Assembly: GCF_051465645.1 (NCBI RefSeq) | Contig: NZ_CP195790.1 | Location: 434,001-498,000, forward strand | DNA length: 64,000 nt | DNA from: Planctomicrobium sp051465645 | Lineage (GTDB): Bacteria > Planctomycetota > Planctomycetia > Planctomycetales > Planctomycetaceae | Direction: 5' to 3' | Shown here: piece by piece, positions 16,244 to 24,189 of the stretch | How positions within the stretch are numbered: the stretch's first letter is position 1 | Layout: each line of letters starts with the position of its first letter | The notes under the pieces: model-generated | Told to the model about the DNA's origin: nothing | Seen by the model: only the letters and a program-made list of their open reading frames with translations | Databases searched by the model: none | Position numbers and translations under genes: made by a program

Positions 16244-16897
16244 ATGGCTAGCAAATCTGTTTTGCTGATTGACGAACAACCGCTCCTTCTTGAGGCGATG
16301 ACCCACCGCCTTAACCCACTCCCAGAATTCACCGTTATTGGGCAGCATACTCATTCAGATCGGGCATTCTTTGACATCTTCGAGCGTCGCCCAGACATCG
16401 TTGTGATGGATCTTGAACTCCCAGGCCGTGGAGCAATTGAAGTCGCCGACCAGATTGCATTGCGGTTGCCAGCGACCAGAACTGTCTTCCTGACAAACTA
16501 CGATACCGACATTTTTGTCGATGTGGCTCTGCGGCTTGGAGTCGCTGGATTCCTGCTGAAAACCGACCCTGTGAGTCAAATTGTCGAAGCGATCAAAATG
16601 GTTGCTCAGGGAGAGACGGTTTATTCAGAGTCGATTATGGAGCGTCTGCAGTATGACCGTGAGGCGAAAGAGTTTCGGGTCAAGTCACAGAGTTTCTTCG
16701 CTGGTCTGACATTGCGACAGATTCAAGTTCTGCGTCACCTGGCGCGGGGGGAAAGTGTCAAGGAAGTTGCGAAGGCAATGATGCTGTCCGAGCGAGCCAT
16801 TGAAAGTCATAAGTACCGCATCATGCAGAAGATGGGGATTCATGACCGAGTCGTTCTGACTCGATACGCGATTCGGGAAGGCTTGATGCCAGCATGA
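16244..16897 (+). CDS. NarL/LuxR-family response regulator (orphan)
   Basis: Two-component response regulator of 217 residues. The receiver domain has the acidic pair Asp10-Glu11, the phosphoacceptor Asp56 in VVMDLELPG, the conserved Thr in FLTNYD (about 87-92) and the Lys in FLLKTD. A LuxR-type helix-turn-helix occupies the C-terminus (LTLRQIQVLRHLARGESVKE and SERAIESHKYRIMQKMG). The ATG at 16244 begins directly before the first beta-strand; the longer open frame back to 16139 uses TTG and adds nothing family-like. No histidine kinase gene is adjacent, so the partner and target genes are unknown. Confidence 0.9.
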   Translation: MASKSVLLIDEQPLLLEAMTHRLNPLPEFTVIGQHTHSDRAFFDIFERRPDIVVMDLELPGRGAIEVADQIALRLPATRTVFLTNYDTDIFVDVALRLGVAGFLLKTDPVSQIVEAIKMVAQGETVYSESIMERLQYDREAKEFRVKSQSFFAGLTLRQIQVLRHLARGESVKEVAKAMMLSERAIESHKYRIMQKMGIHDRVVLTRYAIREGLMPA

Positions 16898-17401
16898 TCT
16901 TGAGAAACTTGAATCAAGATGTCCCATGCGATTGAAGTCAGGGCGCGCCTTCTTGCACCATCAAGAACAGCTTGCCCTGTTTTCGTTTTTGCCAGTCTGA
17001 ACGGGTTCGCAGGGGGAACGCTTGCATTGTGGACAAGGTGACTGAGAATGTGAGAGATGTTCGATCTTTGATTATCTCGGTTTCCCTGACTCTCGGAGCG
17101 GCGACCTGTTTGCTCTTTCGCCTTTGCCTCGATAGACTTTCGCACTCTGCCTTCTTTGCGGAAGGTTGACGTTGTTGATTGCTCACGGAATTCTGAATTT
17201 TACGTAGCAGTCGTCGTGACAATGGGTTTTGCCGTTTGCGTATGAATTTCCTGGTCCGTCGCTGGATTGCAGCCTTCTGAATTTGCTGTGCGAAAGCGAC
17301 GACGTGGATCAGGTGAAGTTTTCTGCAAACCACGAGAACCTGAAGCCTCGGTTGGCTGGTGTGTTAATTCTCTGCTTCAATTATTGAAAGGTGAATGGTT
17401 T
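16898..17401. other. Intergenic region before infA
   Basis: About 500 bases with no convincing gene or hairpin. Open frames on the minus strand (16840-17333) are antisense to no conserved gene and lack family features. Probably contains the infA promoter and leader. Confidence 0.45.
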
Positions 17402-17620
17402 ATGGCCAAAGAAGGGGCCATTGAGATGGAAGGCCAAGTGCTGGAAGCACTGGCGAATACGCAGTTCCGCGTTCAGTTGGATAATGGTCACATTGTCCTT
17501 GCTCACGTGTCCGGAAAAATGCGCAAGAACTTCATCCGTATTGTTCCAGGGGACCGCGTGAAGGTCGAGATTTCTCCATACGATCTCGAACGAGGACGTA
17601 TTACTTACCGCGCGAAGTAA
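17402..17620 (+). CDS. infA: Translation initiation factor IF-1
   Basis: Complete 72-residue S1/OB-fold protein that sits in the ribosomal A site during initiation. The sequence MAKEGAIEMEGQVLEAL, then FRVQLDNGH, AHVSGKMRKNFIRI and GDRVKVEISPYDLERGRITY, is the standard IF-1 from end to end. The start at 17402 gives exactly the family length; AAGGTG lies about ten bases upstream. It stands alone here, not in the ribosomal-protein operon where many bacteria keep it. Confidence 0.98.
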   Translation: MAKEGAIEMEGQVLEALANTQFRVQLDNGHIVLAHVSGKMRKNFIRIVPGDRVKVEISPYDLERGRITYRAK

Positions 17621-18015
17621 GGTGATCGTGGAACTCCTGACCGTGGTGGAACTCGCTGATTTCCCTGCCCAGGAGTGATATTTCCAGTTCGTTGGTCGCG
17701 TGGCGTCGCGGCGATTTTCTGCTGCGCCCTCGCTCTCTTGTGATCGTCGAACTGTGCTTGTCCAGGCAACTGGATCATTCTCATGCTTTGCTCTATCGTG
17801 TGTCTGGCTGATTTCTGATCATGTCCTTTCCTGATCGAAGATCCGTTCAGACCGGTCGAGTTGATCACATGGCACCGCAGAGATTGAGACTGGTTAAAGT
17901 CAGTTTCCATCGTATCGCCACCAATCTGCTGTCTGCGGAGTATTGATTTCGGTCGGTTCGATTCTGTCACCGCCGTTCACACTTGTTGCTATTAAACCGG
18001 CCCGGAAAGTTCCTG
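17621..18015. other. Intergenic region between infA and rnhA
   Basis: No convincing gene. The minus-strand open frame 17605-17970 is low in hydrophobics, overlaps the infA end and has no family features. Confidence 0.5.
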
Positions 18016-18504
18016 ATGACTCCCCCCCCTGCTGCTTCTCAGGATTGGCCGTTCGTCGTTCTGTTTACAGACGGCGCATGCAGCGGAAATCCGGGAAATG
18101 GGGGCTGGGCTTATCTCCTGCGGCATCCGCAGAGCGGCAGGGAAAAAGAGTTTTCCGGCGGGCTCGCCCTGACAACCAACAATCAGATGGAGTTGACCGC
18201 TGTTATTGAAGGGCTGCGGGCACTGACCAGACCGACAAGAGTCGAGGTTGTGACCGATAGCACTTATGTCGCCAAAGGGGCGATTGAATGGATGCCGGGT
18301 TGGAAGAAAAATGGCTGGCGTCGGAAAGAGAAGAACAGTTGGAAGCCAGTGAAGAATGTGGAGCTCTGGCAGCAACTGGATGAATTTCTCGCAATGCATC
18401 AAGTCAAGTTTACGATCATTAAAGGTCATAGTGGGCATCCAGAGAACGAACGCTGCGATGAGTTGGCCGTGGCCGCTGCTGCGAAGTTCAAGAATGCCGA
18501 GTAA
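18016..18504 (+). CDS. rnhA: Ribonuclease HI
   Basis: Degrades the RNA strand of RNA-DNA hybrids (R-loops, primers) in the cytoplasm. From the chosen ATG the 162-residue protein shows the four catalytic carboxylates: Asp19 in FTDGACSGNPG, Glu59 in NNQMELTAVIEGL, Asp81 in VVTDSTYV and Asp148 in NERCDELA; the handle region WKKNGWRRKEKNSWKPVKN is of the E. coli type. An upstream ATG-like start at 17983 would add eleven residues. The recG gene follows by 111 bases on the same strand, so both may be co-transcribed, fitting since both proteins deal with R-loops and stalled forks. Confidence 0.96.
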   Translation: MTPPPAASQDWPFVVLFTDGACSGNPGNGGWAYLLRHPQSGREKEFSGGLALTTNNQMELTAVIEGLRALTRPTRVEVVTDSTYVAKGAIEWMPGWKKNGWRRKEKNSWKPVKNVELWQQLDEFLAMHQVKFTIIKGHSGHPENERCDELAVAAAAKFKNAE

Positions 18505-18615
18505 GATCGCTTTCGTCTGATGTGCTGAGATTGCCGATTGCACTGCGGCAGCAAGATCGTTCTCGCAGGCCCATTGAGACGGGTTCCATTTTCGAAACAG
18601 ATACCAGACGCGAAC

Positions 18616-20703
18616 ATGTCTGACGTTTACCTTGAATCCGACCTCGAAGCACTGCGCGGAGTCCGCCGTGATCGGCTTCCTTTGCTCAGGAAACTCGGCA
18701 TTGAATGTGTCGGGGATCTGTTGTGGTATCTCCCGAGAGATATCCTCGATTTCAGCAATGTCTGTGAGCCGACGGACCTTCAGGTGGATGCGCTGCAAAG
18801 TGTGCGCGGTGTGGTTGTCGATCTGGACAGCCGGATGATTCGCGGCAACCGAACCATGACCAAGGTGCTGATCGATTGCGGCACCGACTATGTTCGGGCG
18901 AGCTGGTTCAATCAACCATGGATGCAGAAACGCTTTCAGCATGGCCAGACAGTATTGTTTTCCGGTAAGCCGAAATTCCGTGATGGAAAATGGGAGTTCT
19001 CACATCCCAACGTCCAATGGCTGGAACTGGAGGATACTCCGGAATCCGCGCGTCTGGTGCTGACTCGATACCGTCTGACGGAAGGGCTGAAGGTTGCCGA
19101 GCTGAGACGCATTATCGCGATGGCAATTGAGGCGACACTGCATCTGGTGAAGGACCCGCTCCCCTCAGAGATGGTGCGGAATCTGAAGTTCGCTTCATTG
19201 GAAGAGGCCTTGCGCGGGGTGCATCAGCCGGACTCTGCCGAGCAGTTTCAGCAGTCACGAACCAGATTGGTCTTCGATGACTTCTTTGAATTTCAACTGG
19301 GGATCTCGTTAAGGCGTCGGGCCTGGCGGGCTCGGTGTAATGCTCCGATGCTGGAGCGTTCAGCGAAAATTGATGCGCGCATTCGACGATTGTTTCCATT
19401 TACATACACCGACGGTCAGAACAAGGCGATCCACGAAATCGGGGCCGATCTGACGTCGGGATATGCCATGCATCGACTGCTTCAGGCTGATGTCGGAGCA
19501 GGGAAAACGGTCGTTGCCATTGATACAGCGCTGCTGGCTGTCGCACATGGATGGCAGGCGGTGATTATGACTCCAACAGAGATGCTGGCGACACAACACT
19601 GGCAGACGGTGGATCGTGCTCTTGAAGGCAGTCGAGTGAACCGCGTGTTGTTGACGGGAAGTCTTTCTACTGCGGAGCGGCAGCGTGCACTCTCAGGGAT
19701 CGCCGATGGTTCGACTCAATTGATCATTGGGACACAAGCGGTCATTCAGGACGCGGTTCGATTTCACCGACTGGGAGTTGTCGTCATCGATGAGCAGCAT
19801 AAGTTTGGTGTCGCTCAACGGGCGAAGTTTTCTGAGCTGACAGGTTCGATACCCCCGCACGTTCTCGTGATGACCGCGACTCCGATCCCACGAACACTGT
19901 GTCTGACGCAGTTCGGAGATCTGGACGTCACATTGGTGAAAGATAAACCTGCAGGGCGGCAGCCGGTGATCACCAGCAAGATCACAGGTGGAGAAGCCCG
20001 ACGCAAAGCATGGGCGTTCCTTAAAGAAAAGTTGCAGTCCGGACGGCAGCTGTACGTTGTCTGTCCATTGGTGGAATCCGATGAGGATTCGATGACAGGA
20101 ACTGCTTCTGCAGAATCGGTGTTCAGGGAACTCAGAGATTCTGAGCTCTCCGAGTTTCGAGTGGGGCTTGTGCATGGCCGGATGAAACGAGACGAACGCG
20201 AAGCGACGATGGATGCGTTTCGCGATCGTGAGTTGGATGTGCTCGTGGCTACGACCGTCATCGAAGTGGGAGTCGATGTTCCCAACGCGACGCTCATGGT
20301 GATTCTCGATGCAGAACGTTTCGGGCTGTCGCAGCTTCATCAGTTGAGAGGCCGAATTGCGCGCGGAAAGTTTCGAGGATACTGTTTCCTGTTTACTGAA
20401 ACGCTCGCGGCAGACAGCCTGACCCGACTTGCGGTGTTAGAGCGAACCGGTGATGGATTCGAAGTCGCCGAACAGGATTTCGAACTTCGTGGGCCGGGGG
20501 ACGTGCTGGGGACCAGACAGCATGGAGAGATGCCGTTGAGGTTTCCGAATCTCCTTCGCGAAGAGAAGATACTCGAACTCGCTCGACATGAAGCAGAACG
20601 TGTGGTTCACTCCGGTGAGTTTGAACTTCCACACTTCAATGTTCTGCGCTACCGCGTGGTGAAACGCTTTGAGCACGTTTTTGAGTTGCCTCGAAGCGGT
20701 TGA
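18616..20703 (+). CDS. recG: ATP-dependent DNA helicase RecG
   Basis: Branch-migrating helicase that remodels stalled replication forks and R-loops. The wedge/OB domain is N-terminal (LRKLGIECVGDLLWYLPRDI at about 17-36), followed by the helicase core: Walker A DVGAGKTVVAI (about 294), the DEQH box VVIDEQHKFGVAQR, TATPIPRT, and motifs in the second RecA fold (TTVIEVGVDVPNA, QLRGRIARG). The C-terminal TRG-like wedge ends the protein. The ATG at 18616 gives 695 residues, close to the usual length; an upstream start at 18538 would add 26 unlike residues. Terminator 32 bases after the stop. Confidence 0.97.
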   Translation: MSDVYLESDLEALRGVRRDRLPLLRKLGIECVGDLLWYLPRDILDFSNVCEPTDLQVDALQSVRGVVVDLDSRMIRGNRTMTKVLIDCGTDYVRASWFNQPWMQKRFQHGQTVLFSGKPKFRDGKWEFSHPNVQWLELEDTPESARLVLTRYRLTEGLKVAELRRIIAMAIEATLHLVKDPLPSEMVRNLKFASLEEALRGVHQPDSAEQFQQSRTRLVFDDFFEFQLGISLRRRAWRARCNAPMLERSAKIDARIRRLFPFTYTDGQNKAIHEIGADLTSGYAMHRLLQADVGAGKTVVAIDTALLAVAHGWQAVIMTPTEMLATQHWQTVDRALEGSRVNRVLLTGSLSTAERQRALSGIADGSTQLIIGTQAVIQDAVRFHRLGVVVIDEQHKFGVAQRAKFSELTGSIPPHVLVMTATPIPRTLCLTQFGDLDVTLVKDKPAGRQPVITSKITGGEARRKAWAFLKEKLQSGRQLYVVCPLVESDEDSMTGTASAESVFRELRDSELSEFRVGLVHGRMKRDEREATMDAFRDRELDVLVATTVIEVGVDVPNATLMVILDAERFGLSQLHQLRGRIARGKFRGYCFLFTETLAADSLTRLAVLERTGDGFEVAEQDFELRGPGDVLGTRQHGEMPLRFPNLLREEKILELARHEAERVVHSGEFELPHFNVLRYRVVKRFEHVFELPRSG

Positions 20704-20735
20704 GTCCGCCAGAGATTAGTCTTCACTCAAAGTAA

Positions 20736-20784
20736 AATCCGCATCACAGGTCTCTGAATGAGTTGCCCATGATGCGGATTGTTT
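20736..20784. terminator. Terminator after recG
   Basis: Perfect 11-bp stem AATCCGCATCA (20736-20746) / TGATGCGGATT (20770-20780) followed by GTTTT. On the minus strand the same stem is followed by TTTTACTTT, so it may also end the convergent lipoprotein transcript. Confidence 0.8.
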
Positions 20785-20804
20785 TAAAGCTCAACTTCTG
20801 CGTT

Positions 20805-21215
20805 TTACTTACTTTGAAGATCGAATTTGAGCGTCGTTGGCCCGTTCTCGATTGTCGCGGTCAGAGTCGATTTGAAGTTGAACTTTTCTGGAATGTACTG
20901 TTCGGTAGCTGGCTGGGTGCCTGACCCGTCAGCCGTGGGAACTGTCTTTCCTTCCGCAACGCGTGTCGCGGTGATTTCCACTTTTTTCTCGCCTGCACTG
21001 GATTCACCAGAGATGACACCGTCGACGACTTTGGCGAGATAGCTTTTCTCTTGCCCGGTCGGGTCCTTCAGCACAATGGTTGCGGACGGAATCGGGGTTC
21101 CGTCATAAGTCACAGTGCCGGTCAAAGGGTAAACCTTGGGACCTTGTTCGCCAGATCCGCATCCGGCGAGCATGCAAAAAAGAAACAAGCCGCCGCTGAC
21201 AAACAGATGTTTCAC
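20805..21215 (-). CDS. Small lipoprotein paired with DUF1559 protein 2
   Basis: A 136-residue exported lipoprotein with the lipobox MLAGC (Cys19). The mature part, GPKVYPLTGTVTYDGTPIPS, then strands ending in ATIENGPTTLKFDLQ, is the same transthyretin/carboxypeptidase-regulatory-like pattern as the other lipoproteins that follow DUF1559 genes in this window. It lies 123 bases after the DUF1559 gene on the minus strand and ends near the recG terminator. Role unknown; partnership with the DUF1559 protein is inferred from repeated gene order. Confidence 0.85.
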   Translation of the reverse strand: MKHLFVSGGLFLFCMLAGCGSGEQGPKVYPLTGTVTYDGTPIPSATIVLKDPTGQEKSYLAKVVDGVISGESSAGEKKVEITATRVAEGKTVPTADGSGTQPATEQYIPEKFNFKSTLTATIENGPTTLKFDLQSK

Positions 21216-21338
21216 TTGGAGGCCTTGTCTAAAGATGATCTTGATGAGACTTCGAGTGAAATACTCGGTCTTGAGTTGTGTTAACTGAGATGAACGACGT
21301 CGTGAATCGAGATATCAACAGCGATCGAGGATCGTTGT

Positions 21339-22283
21339 TTACCATTCACCAATCACTTCGCTTCCGGATCGGGTTCCCAATGCTTGAAACGTTGCTCGGT
21401 GAATGTTGCTTGAAGCAAATCGAACCGAACCATCTGCCATAGCAACATGGGCACCGCCGACGTGATAGCTGCGAAGATATGTCGATCGCGTGGTGCAGGT
21501 GAATCCAGCCGGAGTCGCGGCGTCGGTGCTGTTGCAGGGATGGACTTTAGGGTCATAGTTTCCGCAGCCACGTCCGCAATCGGGAATCGGTGTGTTCGGC
21601 GTTTCTGCAGTGGAGATCATCCCGCCATGGTGAGGCCCGCCTCCCCGATAGGTACCTGCTTCGCTCCAAGGGACATACGCGTCTCCGGATCCCCCTGAAC
21701 CTGTCCGAACGACTCCTTCACCAATCAGCAGTGTGTTGCTCGTTCCATCCGTGATGCTGTTGATGCCAACTTTTGAATATTGGTAGAAAATTCCGTTCGC
21801 AGTTGTGAGCATCCCTGCGCCGACGTTGGAACCTCCGTTCCCTCCATAGCTTCCTCGGAAGCCAAGTGCCGACATGGTGCCTGGTTCAGGATTAGAGGGG
21901 CAGAAAAAGCTGTTCAGCACTGTGTTGCGTTGAGTTGCCTGATGGGAGTATTCCGGATTCGCTGTTTCGTAGGCGTTGTAGAGCGCTGTCTGTTCCACAA
22001 AGGGGAGGACTCGCTGGAACCAGGTATCTCGATTCTTTCTAAATCCAGCAACTCCTTCACGAGACCAGTACCCATACGGAAAGACAAGATGCGAATCGTG
22101 ATAGTTATGTAAAGCCAATGCGATTTGTTTCAAATTGTTTTTGCACTGGCTTCTGCGAGCTGCTTCTCTAGCCTGTTGCACTGCAGGAAGCAGTAGCGCT
22201 ATCAAGATCGCAATGATGGCAATCACCACCAATAGCTCGATCAGTGTGAAACCACGTTGAGAACGCTGTATCTGTTTTGGCAC
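21339..22283 (-). CDS. DUF1559 (SBP_bac_10) pseudopilin-like protein 2
   Basis: Typical family member of 314 residues. After ten basic/polar residues (MPKQIQRSQR) comes GFTLIELL, where a prepilin peptidase would cut after Gly11, then the hydrophobic helix and the REAARRSQCKNNLKQ block. The body has paired cysteines in the stretch PDCGRGCGNYDPKVHPC, extra to most of the copies here, and finishes with HVGGAHVAMADGSVRFAS and a terminal GEW. Its lipoprotein partner follows on the same strand. Start position is fixed by the short leader. Confidence 0.92.
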   Translation of the reverse strand: MPKQIQRSQRGFTLIELLVVIAIIAILIALLLPAVQQAREAARRSQCKNNLKQIALALHNYHDSHLVFPYGYWSREGVAGFRKNRDTWFQRVLPFVEQTALYNAYETANPEYSHQATQRNTVLNSFFCPSNPEPGTMSALGFRGSYGGNGGSNVGAGMLTTANGIFYQYSKVGINSITDGTSNTLLIGEGVVRTGSGGSGDAYVPWSEAGTYRGGGPHHGGMISTAETPNTPIPDCGRGCGNYDPKVHPCNSTDAATPAGFTCTTRSTYLRSYHVGGAHVAMADGSVRFASSNIHRATFQALGTRSGSEVIGEW

Positions 22284-22695
22284 AATGGGTTTCCATTCGC
22301 GAGTGGAGAAATGAAGAAAACACGGAAATCACAGAGAAGTCGAACGCAAATGGTTCGATGAATTCGTTACAGGGAAAAAAGCAGCGAGTAGATATTGAAG
22401 CGAGGTGGGAAGTAGAGGTCGCGTAATGCAGAAATCGTCTGCAAAACTATTCATAGGGGATGGGTTATAATAGTCGAAATCGAATAGATCAAGGATGTTT
22501 GAAATGGTGTGTTAGTATGCGATGCGAGAGGGCCAGCGTGGCTTCCAGTCTTCGAAGACTCTTGTAATTGTCCCCTGCTCTCCAGGTGAATGTGGAGAAG
22601 AGAGCAGCGCGAAACTGCCTTGCGAATGCGAGAAGGGGAGAAACGCCGCGAGTCAGAGTCGGCATCTCGTTTAGAAAATCACTCTGTCAGGAAAT
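22284..22695. other. Intergenic region upstream of DUF1559 gene 2
   Basis: No convincing gene. An AT-rich patch with TTATAATA (about 22465-22472) could be part of a promoter, but no matching upstream box was identified. Confidence 0.45.
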
Positions 22696-23982
22696 TCAAA
22701 TGGAGCGATGTGGGGGAACCTGCAGCTTGAAAACTTGATAGGCATCTGGCCAGCTGGCGATTTTGCCGTGTAGTTGAATTCGCCAGATGATCTTGTTGTT
22801 GACACTTTCGAAGCTATGCATCAGATGGCCGGGAATTGTGACCACAGCTTGGCCGTTGGCAATCGCAGTCGGCTCGTTCGTTTCAAAAATCAGGTCTTCG
22901 TGAAAAGCCTTCTCTTCAACCGATGTATTGGTCCCGACTGTGTAACGGACTTGCTCCACAGCCTTAAGTGTAATTGTGAACTCCGCGATGGAATGTGGGG
23001 GGCGATCGAATTCCCAGCTGATCGTTCCCGATTCCCCGAGTGGGATGCTTTTTCTTGAGAGAGTGACTTTTGCAACGGGGTTAAACAATGAGAGCGAGAA
23101 ATAGATCAGGCCGACGAGCAGGAGGAATCCGACTGCCGCGAGAAAGAGAACGATGAGATCGGCTCCGCCGAAATCGCCTTGCTTCCAGTCCGGAAGTCTT
23201 TTGCTTGCCACGACGCTCACCACACCAATCCAAATGGCCGTGAACACGCCAAGAAACACGGCGCCGCATCCTCGCAACTGGGTTTCGGATTGCAGTTCGG
23301 TGGGCAGTCCGTCGTCGAGTGGTTCCTTCTCTGGGACCCACTTGCTTTGCTTCAGCTTCAGAACGCTCTGTGCCTGCTGATCCTGACTCGTCTTGGGCGT
23401 GAACGGATTCTCCTGTTCGGCGACATTTCGTCGATTCAATCGCCGATTTAATGTTCGAAGCACTGAGATCAGGGCAATAAGAAGAATCAGTGCTGGGACG
23501 GCGATGACGACGATATCCCGCCAGGCTTTCCACTGTGGAGTTTTGACCAGAATGGCATTGCCGGGATCTTCAGGATCGACATAGCAGACCGTCTTCTGGC
23601 CGACAGGATATTGCCGGGCGATGACTTCGAGGTCTTCTTTGGGGCCGGTTGCCTGAGCCTCATTGATCGAATATTGGCAGTTCTCGTGCTGTTGGTTGAA
23701 CTCAAAGGAGTAGCAGATCTCCAATTGGAATGGAGGGTTGGCGGAAAGCTCGCTCTTCACAATTGTGCATGGGACTTCTGGCCAGTCCTGTGAGCGCAAC
23801 ACTTCCAGCGCAGGAGGCAAGATCGCCTGGAAAATTGGCCTCCCGATGATAAATGCGAATGAAAAGAAAACGTATCCCACGACGAGGGTGGAGACGACGC
23901 CGATCAAGTTTCCGAATTTTATCTTCGAACGAGCTGTGAGCGCCTTGTTTGAAGAACGCTTCTTCTGCTTCCCCATTGCCAT
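22696..23982 (-). CDS. DUF3592 domain membrane protein
   Basis: About 428 residues from MAMGKQKK; the frame is open further upstream to 24057 but that part is unlike the family. A basic N-terminus is followed by a membrane helix (GVVSTLVVGYVFFSFAFIIG, about 28-47), then the extracytoplasmic DUF3592 fold containing SQDWPEVPCTIVKSEL and VGQKTVCYVDPEDPGNAIL, a second helix (VVIAVPALILLIALISVL), a charged linker, and two more helices (GVFTAIWIGVVSVV; LIVLFLAAVGFLLLVGLIYF) before a beta-rich C-terminal domain. DUF3592 proteins are uncharacterised. It is followed upstream by an MMPL transporter on the same strand with a gap of about 200 bases; co-transcription is uncertain. Confidence 0.8.
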   Translation of the reverse strand: MAMGKQKKRSSNKALTARSKIKFGNLIGVVSTLVVGYVFFSFAFIIGRPIFQAILPPALEVLRSQDWPEVPCTIVKSELSANPPFQLEICYSFEFNQQHENCQYSINEAQATGPKEDLEVIARQYPVGQKTVCYVDPEDPGNAILVKTPQWKAWRDIVVIAVPALILLIALISVLRTLNRRLNRRNVAEQENPFTPKTSQDQQAQSVLKLKQSKWVPEKEPLDDGLPTELQSETQLRGCGAVFLGVFTAIWIGVVSVVASKRLPDWKQGDFGGADLIVLFLAAVGFLLLVGLIYFSLSLFNPVAKVTLSRKSIPLGESGTISWEFDRPPHSIAEFTITLKAVEQVRYTVGTNTSVEEKAFHEDLIFETNEPTAIANGQAVVTIPGHLMHSFESVNNKIIWRIQLHGKIASWPDAYQVFKLQVPPHRSI

Positions 23983-24189
23983 GAGACGTCTTTCTGACTC
24001 CTGACAGTTACGATCAGGAGTGACCCCAGAATGAATTGGTCCCGGTCTGGAGACCATGTGGCAGATACCACACCTTCACTTACGAGAATGGCGTATTGTC
24101 TAGCATCTGGACGTACTCTCTGGCAAATCTTTTCGCTGCGATTCCCGGGACGTGCGTTGCGCAACGACAGGATGAAGAGGCGAAGCGGT

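Noticed and set aside
17605..17970. 121-codon minus-strand frame between infA and rnhA
   Set aside because: Polar low-complexity composition, no ribosome binding site, overlaps the end of infA, and has no family feature.
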